This document shows, piece after piece, positions 1 to 6,511 of a stretch of 11,036 nucleotides of DNA. How positions within the stretch are numbered: position 1 is the stretch's first letter; each line of letters starts with the position of its first letter. The position numbers and the translations under genes are program-made. Source of the stretch: Bacillota bacterium. GTDB taxonomy: Bacteria > Bacillota > Bacilli > Lactobacillales > Streptococcaceae. The notes beneath the pieces were generated by a model, which saw only the letters and a list, made by a program, of their open reading frames with translations, was not told the DNA's origin and made no database searches. The stretch lies in NCBI GenBank assembly GCA_021781855.1, contig JAJXWC010000065.1:1-11036 (forward strand), written 5' to 3'.

Positions 1-1038
1 ACGGCTTATATGATTCCTTTCGGTATTTTTCAATTACTCTATGGCTATCTTGCCGAGCGCTTTGGCAAGCGTCAGACTATTACGGCGGCCATCGTGCTCT
101 TTACTCTATCGACCGCACTTTGTGCGATTTCAACAGGCTTGAATGATTTAACCCTTTATCGTGCTTTGACTGGCGCATTTGCAGCAGCTGTTATGCCTGT
201 TTCTATGGCACTGATTGGCGATATATTCCCGATTGAAGAACGTCAAGCGGCGATTGGTACATTCATGGGTTTCTCTTTTCTAGGTCAAGGATTGAGCATG
301 GCAATCGGCGGTTCAATCGCATATTTCCTCAACTGGCGCGGGGTGTTCGCAGCTTATGCTGGACTTGCTGTTCTCTCGGCTCTACTTTTAATCACGCTTG
401 GCAAGAAAATTCCTTCTCAGAAAAATGAGAACACAAAGGCGATTGCACCTTATACTGAAGTTTTGAGGAAAAAAACCAGTCTCATTGTCTACGGACTTGT
501 GATTTTTGAGGGCGTTTTCCTTGTCGGAAGTTTTTCGTTTCTTGGTGGATTCATCCGTAAAACTTTAAATCTAAACAATCTGGAAATTGGGATGATCATG
601 ACCGTATTTGGACTGATGGCATTACTTGCAGGGCGTCGCTCAGGCAAGATTGCTCAAAAAATAGGCCGGCAGAAAACAGCGATATTAGGCATTTTGTTTG
701 CCTTTATCGCCAATGTTCTTTTAGTAATATTCGGAAATCGTTTACCTTTGATTGTCATTGCGATAGCAGCCATGGGATTTGGTTTTATGCTTGCTCATTC
801 GACTTTTATCACGATTGCGACAGAGTTTGCTGAGAAAAATCGTGCATTCGCTACCTCTCTTGTAGCCTTTTGTTACATGGGTGGTGGTGGTGTCGGGACA
901 GCGATTGGTGGAAAAATTCTTGCGATATCAGGATATTCTAGTCTTTTCCTGATTTATGGCATTGGATTATTTCTTATCGTCGGAGCACTCGTTGGGCTTC
1001 CTCGGAAGACTTTTGATATAATAAAAATAAGAAAGTGA
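1..1038 (+). CDS. MFS efflux permease (DHA1-like), 5' end cut by the window edge
   Basis: The frame is open from base 1, so the N-terminus (about one membrane segment) lies outside the window and the apparent ATG at 10 is internal. The first visible loop, GYLAERFGKR, is the major facilitator motif A that joins helices 2 and 3. Many hydrophobic helices follow, with a charged central loop around KKIPSQKNENTK that splits the two halves, and a second motif-A-like loop (GRRSGKIAQKIGRQK) in the C-terminal half. This is the usual 12-helix drug/metabolite proton antiporter plan. The substrate cannot be read from the sequence. The gene ends only seven bases before the ACR3 start, so the two are probably co-transcribed, which makes an arsenic-related or general toxic-compound efflux role plausible but unproven. 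Confidence 0.85.
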   Translation, partial: TAYMIPFGIFQLLYGYLAERFGKRQTITAAIVLFTLSTALCAISTGLNDLTLYRALTGAFAAAVMPVSMALIGDIFPIEERQAAIGTFMGFSFLGQGLSMAIGGSIAYFLNWRGVFAAYAGLAVLSALLLITLGKKIPSQKNENTKAIAPYTEVLRKKTSLIVYGLVIFEGVFLVGSFSFLGGFIRKTLNLNNLEIGMIMTVFGLMALLAGRRSGKIAQKIGRQKTAILGILFAFIANVLLVIFGNRLPLIVIAIAAMGFGFMLAHSTFITIATEFAEKNRAFATSLVAFCYMGGGGVGTAIGGKILAISGYSSLFLIYGIGLFLIVGALVGLPRKTFDIIKIRK

Positions 1039-1045
1039 AGCAAAA

Positions 1046-2113
1046 ATGAATAAAAAATTAACAGGTAAAGCTTGCGAGCCTGAACCAAAAAGACTGTCTT
1101 TTCTTGACCGTTTTCTGACACTCTGGATTTTTCTTGCCATGGCGGTCGGTATCGTGCTGGGTTATCTTGTTCCCAGTGTTGCAACGGCAATCAACGCTGC
1201 ATCAGTCGGCACAACTTCTATTCCGATTGCGATTGGTCTGATTTTGATGATGTATCCGCCCCTCACAAAAGTCAAATACGAAGAAATGGGCAAAGTATTC
1301 AAGAACTGGAGGGTGTTGCTCCTTTCTCTTGTGCAAAATTGGCTGATTGGTCCGATTGTCATGTTTGTCCTCGCTGTTGCTTTCTTGCGAGATATGCCAA
1401 GCTACATGATTGGACTGATTATGATTGGGTTGGCACGTTGTATCGCGATGGTTATCGTCTGGAATGAACTTGCGCAAGGTGATAGCGAATATACGGCGGG
1501 TCTGGTCGCATTCAATTCTTTATTTCAAGTGCTTTTTTACTCGGTTTTTGCCTATCTTTTTGTGACTGTTTTGCCTAAACTATTTGGACTGGGGAATTTT
1601 TCAGTTCACATCACGATAGGGCAACTCGCGCAGACGGTCTTTATTTATCTAGGGCTTCCGTTTATCGCCGGCATCCTCTCGCATTTTGGCTTGATAAAGT
1701 TAAAAGGAAAGCGCTGGTTTGAGGAAAAATTTGTCCCTAAAATCTCACGAATCACGCTGGTTGCACTGCTTTTCACAATCATCGTCATGTTCGCCGTCAA
1801 AGGAGAAAAAGTCATCGAATTACCGTTGGATGTGGTGCGCATTGCTGTTCCGCTTTTGCTTTATTTCGTCATCATGTTTTTCGTTTCTTTTTTCCTTTCC
1901 AAAAAAATGGGGGCCAGTTATCCTATTGCAGCCAGTCTGTCTTTCACCGCCGGTAGCAATAATTTTGACTTGGCGATTGCTGTTGCTGTTGCCGTTTTTG
2001 GGATTAACTCTGGTGAAGCCTTTGCCGCTGTTATCGGTCCGCTCGTTGAAGTACCGGTTATGATTGGACTGGTTAATGTTGCTTTGAAATTGAAGGAAAA
2101 TTACTTCAGATAG
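1046..2113 (+). CDS. arsB: ACR3-family arsenite efflux permease
   Basis: This 355-residue integral membrane protein exports arsenite, As(OH)3, from the cytoplasm. ACR3 (BART superfamily) carriers of this length have ten membrane helices. The family signature around the thiolate that binds arsenite is clear: GLARCIAMVIVWNELAQGD, with Cys132 and Glu141. The second conserved site, GPLVEVPVMIGL with Glu335 in the last helices, is also present. The N-terminal RLSFLDRFLTLWIF segment is typical. The ribosome binding site is weak (AGTGAAG, followed by AAAA), which fits translational coupling to the MFS gene just upstream. No arsR repressor, arsC reductase or arsD gene is visible in the window. The symbol acr3 is equally valid. 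Confidence 0.95.
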   Translation: MNKKLTGKACEPEPKRLSFLDRFLTLWIFLAMAVGIVLGYLVPSVATAINAASVGTTSIPIAIGLILMMYPPLTKVKYEEMGKVFKNWRVLLLSLVQNWLIGPIVMFVLAVAFLRDMPSYMIGLIMIGLARCIAMVIVWNELAQGDSEYTAGLVAFNSLFQVLFYSVFAYLFVTVLPKLFGLGNFSVHITIGQLAQTVFIYLGLPFIAGILSHFGLIKLKGKRWFEEKFVPKISRITLVALLFTIIVMFAVKGEKVIELPLDVVRIAVPLLLYFVIMFFVSFFLSKKMGASYPIAASLSFTAGSNNFDLAIAVAVAVFGINSGEAFAAVIGPLVEVPVMIGLVNVALKLKENYFR

Positions 2114-2136
2114 CTATAAAAAATCATTCAAAAAAT

Positions 2137-2184
2137 CTTTTGCTTTATGCCATAGTAGTCGTGAAACAAAAGGTCTTTTTGTTA
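2137..2184 (+). terminator. Weak intrinsic terminator after the arsenite permease gene
   Basis: CTTTTG at 2137-2142 pairs with CAAAAG at 2167-2172. The inner TTT/AAA extends the stem past a one-base bulge. The stem is followed by GTCTTTTTGTT. It is AT-rich and so only a weak terminator, but its position just after the arsB stop fits. Confidence 0.4.
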
Positions 2185-2267
2185 TTTAGAGTTGTATAAG
2201 AGTAATAAAGCTAGTGTTCAACCATTGGGTGTCCTCGGTAAAACTTGGATACGGGGCAACCCCAAGA

Positions 2268-3070
2268 ATGAAGAACAATAAAAAAGGAAAGTGGTCGAAG
2301 GAAGAAATTTCCCAATTGCGTTCGCTTACGGCGAAAGAGCTTTCGGATCGAGGAATTGCTGAAAAACTTAATCGGACACCAAACTCTGTACGTGGAAAGC
2401 GAGCATTGCTAGGGTTAAAAAAGAGAGAACAAATTGTTACTCAAAGTGGTCAGAAAAAGAATGGACACAGTTGCGAGAATTGGTTAAAACGGGTCAGACA
2501 GAGTCAGAAATCGCAAGGCTTATGGATCGCACAGTAGGGTCTATTCGAGGACAAAAAGAAGTTTTAGGATTAAAATCCGCAAGAATTTGGGAAGAGACTG
2601 ATTATGCTCAACTTAAAGTCTTTGTGTCAGAAAATAAAAGCAACCAAGAAATTGCTAAAATTATGGGGCGCACACGCAGTTCAATTCAACAAACTAAATT
2701 TAAACTTGGCCTTGGCGATTTTTCTGTCCGTAAATGGACGAAAAAAGAGGAAACGGAGCTACGGCAACTCGCTACAGAGATGACAACGGCAGAGTTGGCA
2801 CAGCATTTCAAGCGGGAATGGACGGCTATTGAGCGCAAATGTAAAAGTCTAGGAATTAAGACACAATCTAAACAAATTGTGATATTGGGACCGTTTACGG
2901 AAGAGGAAAATCAATATATTATTGAACACTCTCGTTATATGGGAAGTGTACAGCTTGGAGAGCGACTTGGACGTACTGCAGGTTCTATTAGGCAACATAT
3001 CCATCGATTAAGAAAGCAGGGCATTGAGGTGCCACGCTATCTTAGGAGCGGTACGAAATTGACGGAATAA
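2268..3070 (+). CDS. Five-repeat SANT/Myb-like DNA-binding protein, frame broken at a slippery site
   Basis: Reading 2268-2423 in one frame and 2423-3070 in the -1 frame gives one continuous 267-residue protein. It has five tandem units of about 50 residues. Units begin with KW(S/T)xxE, IWEE or PFTEEE and continue with a motif like IAxxLxRTxxSVRGKxxxLGL. Approximate spans are 8-50, 60-106, 107-155, 156-208 and 209-252. This is the pattern of SANT/Myb-like or GcrA-like three-helix DNA-binding repeats. In the upstream frame, translation would stop at 2537 after one repeat. In the downstream frame the second repeat has no start codon of its own, because KWSEKEW precedes the first ATG at 2471. 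No good ribosome binding site precedes ATG 2268. A GTG at 2214 is an in-frame alternative start with no better signal. It may be a programmed -1 frameshift gene, a pseudogene or a sequencing error. The DNA target and the link to the convergent ABC-3C operon are unknown. Confidence 0.75.
2417..2423 (+). promoter_or_regulatory. In-phase A_AAA_AAG slippery heptamer (possible -1 frameshift site)
   Basis: In the frame of the first SANT repeat the codons read TTA AAA AAG, which makes the heptamer A AAA AAG. This is the type used for -1 frameshifting in bacterial dnaX and many insertion sequences. A -1 slip here joins the upstream frame directly to the frame carrying repeats 2-5, with no stop between. 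I see no strong stimulatory hairpin or clear upstream Shine-Dalgarno stimulator, so an A-tract indel remains possible. Confidence 0.5.
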
Positions 3071-3112
3071 AAAAGCTTGAACGGAGGGATGATCTCCTTT
3101 GTTCAAGCTTTT
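3071..3112. terminator. Strong bidirectional intrinsic terminator between convergent genes
   Basis: AAAAGCTTGAAC at 3071-3082 is perfectly complementary to GTTCAAGCTTTT at 3101-3112. An inner GGAG/CTCC pairing (3084-3087 with 3094-3097) lengthens the hairpin. A T-run follows on the plus strand and an equivalent T-run follows on the minus strand. It ends both the SANT-repeat gene and the ABC-3C operon, whose last stop is at 3122-3124. Confidence 0.9.
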
Positions 3113-3121
3113 TTTATTGTT

Positions 3122-4765
3122 CTATTCGTTTGTTTCAAGGTTCCACGCTCGTCCGAACAATTCTCCACCATTTGGATAGAGATGGAGGATTTCAGAATTC
3201 TTGAGTAATTCTTGAGTCTTTTGCGAATAAGTCGCTTCTCTGTCAAAAGCAATGAACACCTGTTTGTCTGTTCTGGAGTACAATTCTAGGATTTTTTCCA
3301 ATGCATCATCTTGAATTTGTTTGAGGAGCACAGAATCATGAACTAAAATGGGGAGAGCAGTCAACTCGAGCATCGCTAAGTCAAAAACGATAAGCCCTTT
3401 ATATTCTGACCCTGTTCCACGATCATTGGGTGTAAAGAATTCATACTCATTGGCTGACTTAATAGCGAGGAGTGGCGGTGTTTTCAAACCATTGAAAATG
3501 GTATCGTTAATTATTTTTGTTTTGTCGTCAATTTCTCTTTGAATGGTCGCAAAAGTATCACGAACTAAGCGATCATAGGTTGTTTTTAATTCAGAAGTTG
3601 TTTTTTGAAGCGAAGTCATGGTGTCAAAATTTTTATTAGATTCGCGCAAAAGATAAAGCTCTCGTTGGACTTGCGCATAACGTTCAAGGACAGCCTCTGA
3701 AACGGTTGGAATATCATTAATTTCCTTGATTTTATCTTCCAATGCTGTGACATGTTCTAAAGACAAGTCAATCATTTCCTGAAGCTTTGAGGCACTTTCG
3801 GTAAATTCTTTTTTTAAGACAGAAGCGAGTGTTTTGTGAAAATGTTCGACCTCAGAGAGATGTTTGATATTTGCTTCTGGGAAAAAGGTTCTTAAGGACT
3901 CAAAGTCTTTTTGAAAGGTTTGATTTGAGGGATCGCGCTCGGCTTCAAAATTTCTCCTTTGAGCGATGAGCTTTGTCCGCTCTCTGCGTGCATCGGATAA
4001 TTGTAAGCGTAACGAGGAGAGTTGCTGAGCCTGAAAAGAGCTTAATTCTAAGAGCCCATCATTGTTTTCTTTTGTCAGATGGCTGAGTTCGATTTCTAAT
4101 TCATGAATTCTTTGTTCGTTATCCTTGTAGGCAGTGATGTTTTTGACTGTCGCAATATATTCATATTTTTGACCAGCAGAGAAGGCTTTCTTTCTCTCAT
4201 TTGCTTCTTTATAGGCTTCTTCTTGTTCTTTTACTTCAGAAAAACGGTTAAAAAGTTTCAAGAGGACTGCGATTCCATTTTTATCGGGTTGTTTTTTGGC
4301 GGCGAGTAGTGGCTTGCTTTCGTCTAAGGTATCTCTTCCCCACACACGAATGAAGGGACTCATCGTTTCTCGAAGCATTAAATCGGGGAATTCCATATGA
4401 TAATGTTTAAGGAGAAATTCACAATAGGCTGTTTTGTCTATCGTCGTTTTAATTTTATAATTGGCATCGCAAATATTAAAGCGAGCATGCTGCGCAGTAG
4501 AACGAGAAAAATAGTAAGCTTTGTTATCAAAGACGAATTGATATTCAATTACATGGTTGCCGACATTTTCAATAACATCCGTTGCTTCATTAACATAGTC
4601 ATCTCCCGCAAATATGAAATCTAAAATCAATAAAAAGGTAGATTTCCCGATTGAATTTGCGCCATTATCACTGCCAATCACGCTGTTTAAGCCCTGATGA
4701 CAGTGAATAGGTGCACGCATTAAGCCTTTTTCAATAAATTTATCACATTTAATCTCTTTTAACAT
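3122..4765 (-). CDS. ABC-3C system ATPase, DUF2326 SMC/Rad50-like protein
   Basis: This is the ATPase of the putative ABC-three-component system, 547 residues from the chosen start. An N-terminal P-loop, GANSIGKST at residues 35-43, sits in the SMC/RecN-type context GSDNGANSIGKST. A long charged coiled-coil region fills the middle (roughly 190-420; for example ELEIELSHL, LRLQLSDARRERTKL and VQRELYLLRESNKNF). The C-terminal ATPase lobe carries GTGSEYKGLIVFDLA (about 450-464) and the Walker-B-like LPILVHDSVL (about 471-480), the HDS form typical of DUF2326. The ATG at 4765 was chosen because AAGGAG lies nine bases upstream. The ATG at 4783 is inside that site. The start lies within the end of the middle-component gene, so translation is probably coupled. 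By family it should be a cytosolic DNA- or nucleoprotein-sensing ATPase; the trigger is unknown. Confidence 0.85.
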   Translation of the reverse strand: MLKEIKCDKFIEKGLMRAPIHCHQGLNSVIGSDNGANSIGKSTFLLILDFIFAGDDYVNEATDVIENVGNHVIEYQFVFDNKAYYFSRSTAQHARFNICDANYKIKTTIDKTAYCEFLLKHYHMEFPDLMLRETMSPFIRVWGRDTLDESKPLLAAKKQPDKNGIAVLLKLFNRFSEVKEQEEAYKEANERKKAFSAGQKYEYIATVKNITAYKDNEQRIHELEIELSHLTKENNDGLLELSSFQAQQLSSLRLQLSDARRERTKLIAQRRNFEAERDPSNQTFQKDFESLRTFFPEANIKHLSEVEHFHKTLASVLKKEFTESASKLQEMIDLSLEHVTALEDKIKEINDIPTVSEAVLERYAQVQRELYLLRESNKNFDTMTSLQKTTSELKTTYDRLVRDTFATIQREIDDKTKIINDTIFNGLKTPPLLAIKSANEYEFFTPNDRGTGSEYKGLIVFDLAMLELTALPILVHDSVLLKQIQDDALEKILELYSRTDKQVFIAFDREATYSQKTQELLKNSEILHLYPNGGELFGRAWNLETNE

Positions 4766-4979
4766 GAACGAGCACTCCTTCATCTAGCATTTCAATTTTT
4801 CCTAATGCGAACAAGCAATCCAAAATTTTAGTAAATTCCGCAATCCCATCCACTTTGGACTTCACTTTCTCATAACATTCTATTGGCGTTTTTCCCTCAT
4901 TTCCCAAGCTATTAAGCAAGATTGGAAATTTGGGAAGCACGCTTTTTTTGTAGGAAACGACTTTATTTGGAAATTTCAT
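4749..4979 (-). CDS. ABC-3C system middle component
   Basis: This small 76-residue soluble protein lies between the effector and ATPase genes and overlaps both. It starts MKFPNKVVSYKKSVL and ends with a segment like LDCLFALGKIEMLDEG, a winged-helix-like helix and strand pattern. That layout matches the middle components of ABC-3C systems, which are thought to bridge the ATPase and the effector. The subfamily may be MC6-like, but I am not sure. The ATG at 4979 was chosen over an upstream in-frame start at 5057 because GAGGTG precedes it at proper spacing and the extra N-terminal residues are just the end of the upstream gene in another frame. The 17-base overlap with the upstream gene suggests coupled translation. 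Confidence 0.7.
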   Translation of the reverse strand: MKFPNKVVSYKKSVLPKFPILLNSLGNEGKTPIECYEKVKSKVDGIAEFTKILDCLFALGKIEMLDEGVLVHVKRD

Positions 4980-6147
4980 TGAACACCTCACACGATTGAA
5001 TAAAGAAAGAAATAACGATACGACAAGCAAGAAGAGAGGATTGAGATAACTTTGCATGATGGAGCAGCCATTGTGAAAGCTGTTCCACTATCTCAGGCTG
5101 TGTCAAATCAGATTGGTCAAGCTTTCTAAACGCTTTTTTCACTTCAGAAGCAATTAAATCATACGTTTCCACTTCACTGCATAACTCACGAATAAAGCGA
5201 TAATAGGTGAGCACATCAGATTGGATAGTATTTCTCAAAAGTGGGAAATCCGGTAAAATTTTCTGATTGATCGCTAGAGCCGTCAAATTTAGATTTTCCA
5301 AACTGTTGTTGCTTGCGAATGCTGTCAAAGCAGAAATAATCGTATTTATTTCTGCTTCCAAATCAATTTGAGCAAGTTCCTGTTTCAGTTCATAATTTTT
5401 CGCATAGTTGGTTTTGAGAGTGGAAAGTTGAACGTATTCATCAATCTCAGGGTCTGTTAAATAATTTTCTGCATGGTCAGGGCATAGAGCGATTTTATTG
5501 TCTAACGAAGTTAATTTTGGGACGGGGAGTTGTGCGCTTTTAAATTCAAGTTGCTTTTCTTGCGTGAGATGATTGGGAAAAATAGGTACGATTTCATAAT
5601 GTTTTTTAACAACACCTTTAACCTTTTTGGTTAATTTAGTATGACAAATGGGGCATTCGTTAGCAACTTCGTCTAAGAGCGGAAAGTCATCTGTAGAAGG
5701 AAGCAATTCTTCTGCTCTATTGGGTTTACTCAACGCATAGAGAAAAGATTCCGCAAGAAAAAATGCTTGCCCTTGTTCCTGTTCCATTTTCTTAAAGTTT
5801 GACGCCGTTTTCACAGAAACAGTGGCATCTGTTTTTAAGAGATTTTGTAAAGCTTCGCACGCATCATTCAAAAGGTGAGAAGTTATTTTAGAGGCAATTA
5901 TTTTTGTAAAATACTCACGAACCTTTTGAATAATATCAGGATTCTTCGAAGCCTCCTGCAAATCGGCTGGGATTTCTGTTTGTTGACTGACTAAACCAGA
6001 AATAACTTTATTGCTTGAATTAAATTTTAAGTTTAACGTTTCATTCATTTCAAAAACACCAAAAAGAAATTGACTCGTGGCAATTTGACTTTGGTTCAAA
6101 GCTTTTTTCATGATTTTGATGTAACTGGAGATATTGAAATGATCCAA
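4963..6147 (-). CDS. ABC-3C system effector: zinc-ribbon/HNH-like domain plus ABC-3C C-terminal domain
   Basis: First gene of the minus-strand operon, 394 residues. It starts with TTG, chosen because AAGGAGGAG lies just upstream. The first ATG (residue 13) lacks such a site. Residues 1-160 are helical, with an SFLYAL segment that I associate with this family. Residues 165-226 hold a zinc-binding core: C165-P-I-C168, then YEIVPIFP (184-191), DN at 216-217 and C222-P-D-H225. This matches the HNH/treble-clef layout CxxC, exHiiP, dNL, CxxC/H. In that alignment the general-base histidine is Pro188 and the last metal-site histidine is Ala226, so nuclease activity is doubtful. The C-terminus (about 355-394, QWLLHHAKLSQSSLLACRI then FFIQSCEVF) resembles the shared ABC-3C tail that contacts the other components. 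The family assignment is from memory of the pattern. Confidence 0.7.
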   Translation of the reverse strand: MDHFNISSYIKIMKKALNQSQIATSQFLFGVFEMNETLNLKFNSSNKVISGLVSQQTEIPADLQEASKNPDIIQKVREYFTKIIASKITSHLLNDACEALQNLLKTDATVSVKTASNFKKMEQEQGQAFFLAESFLYALSKPNRAEELLPSTDDFPLLDEVANECPICHTKLTKKVKGVVKKHYEIVPIFPNHLTQEKQLEFKSAQLPVPKLTSLDNKIALCPDHAENYLTDPEIDEYVQLSTLKTNYAKNYELKQELAQIDLEAEINTIISALTAFASNNSLENLNLTALAINQKILPDFPLLRNTIQSDVLTYYRFIRELCSEVETYDLIASEVKKAFRKLDQSDLTQPEIVEQLSQWLLHHAKLSQSSLLACRIVISFFIQSCEVFNEISK

Positions 6148-6280
6148 GAAACTCCTCCTTTTAGTGTGCGGAAAAAATAAGGGAAAAACAGGGGAAGAAT
6201 AAGGGAATTACTTTTGACGTTCGTTTTTGTAAAATAAATGTATCAAGTAAAAATAAGTAAGAAATCGCTTTATCCGTTAT

Positions 6281-6289
6281 ATTATACCA
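6281..6289 (-). promoter_or_regulatory. Extended -10 promoter of the ABC-3C operon
   Basis: Read on the minus strand the sequence is TGGTATAAT, a perfect TATAAT with the TGn extension. There is no good -35 hexamer at 17 bases, which extended -10 promoters tolerate. Transcription would start near 6275 and give a leader of about 125-130 bases before the TTG start at 6147. Confidence 0.65.
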
Positions 6290-6335
6290 CTTTCTAGAGA
6301 AGTTTTATATTAAGAGTCACGCTTTCATTGCAAAA

Positions 6336-6351
6336 TTTTTACTTGTAAAAA
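6336..6351. promoter_or_regulatory. Dyad TTTTTACTTGTAAAAA, candidate operator
   Basis: The 7-base arms TTTTTAC and GTAAAAA are perfect inverted copies around TT. The left part, ATTTTTACTTG (6335-6345), is also a perfect inverted copy of CAAGTAAAAAT at 6244-6254, on the other side of the ABC-3C promoter. The AT-rich setting makes chance possible. Confidence 0.35.
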
Positions 6352-6388
6352 AATAAACACAGACCTGAATTACGTAATAAGGGCTGGG

Positions 6389-6409
6389 AAACAAAAATGA
6401 ATTTTGTTT
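6389..6409. repeat. Inverted repeat AAACAAAA / TTTTGTTT upstream of the sigma-like gene
   Basis: There are eight-base perfect arms at 6389-6396 and 6402-6409 around ATGAA. A second dyad overlaps its right arm (TTTGTT TG AACAAA, about 6404-6417). They may be operator sites or an AT-rich hairpin. Confidence 0.35.
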
Positions 6410-6511
6410 GAACAAAGTTCTGATTGGAACCCTTTTTCTTGTTGCGTTTTTTTGCGCTCAAATTTAGGTTTAACTTTTTGTTTTCTTGCCCACGGTCGAA
6501 AGGATAAGAAA

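Larger units (their letters stand above)
6148..6511. other. Divergent intergenic control region between the ABC-3C operon and the ICE sigma-like gene
   Basis: This is 364 AT-rich bases with no gene. On the minus strand it holds the extended -10 promoter of the ABC-3C operon and a leader of roughly 130 bases. The octamer AATAAGGG occurs twice within that leader (near 6177 and 6199, plus strand sense). Toward the plus-strand gene it holds several dyads (6336-6351, 6370-6377 TTACGTAA, 6389-6409). I could not find a convincing sigma-70 promoter for the plus-strand sigma-like gene. The frame open from a TTG at 6404 is not a credible start. Confidence 0.6.

Noticed and set aside
954..1190. Minus-strand open frame of 78 codons across the MFS/ACR3 junction
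   Set aside because: It lies opposite two clear coding frames, has no family signature and is a shadow of them. The same applies to the other minus-strand frames within 1162-1842.
2179..2208. Sigma-70 promoter TTGTTA - 18 bases - TAATAA for the SANT-repeat gene
   Set aside because: The -10 match is poor and the -35 overlaps the T-tract of the arsB terminator, so I could not support it as a feature.
6404..6511. N-terminal extension of the sigma-like protein from a TTG at 6404
   Set aside because: The extension is Cys/Phe-rich and not conserved-looking, the TTG lies in a dyad without a ribosome binding site, and ATG 6512 has AAAGGAT at good spacing.
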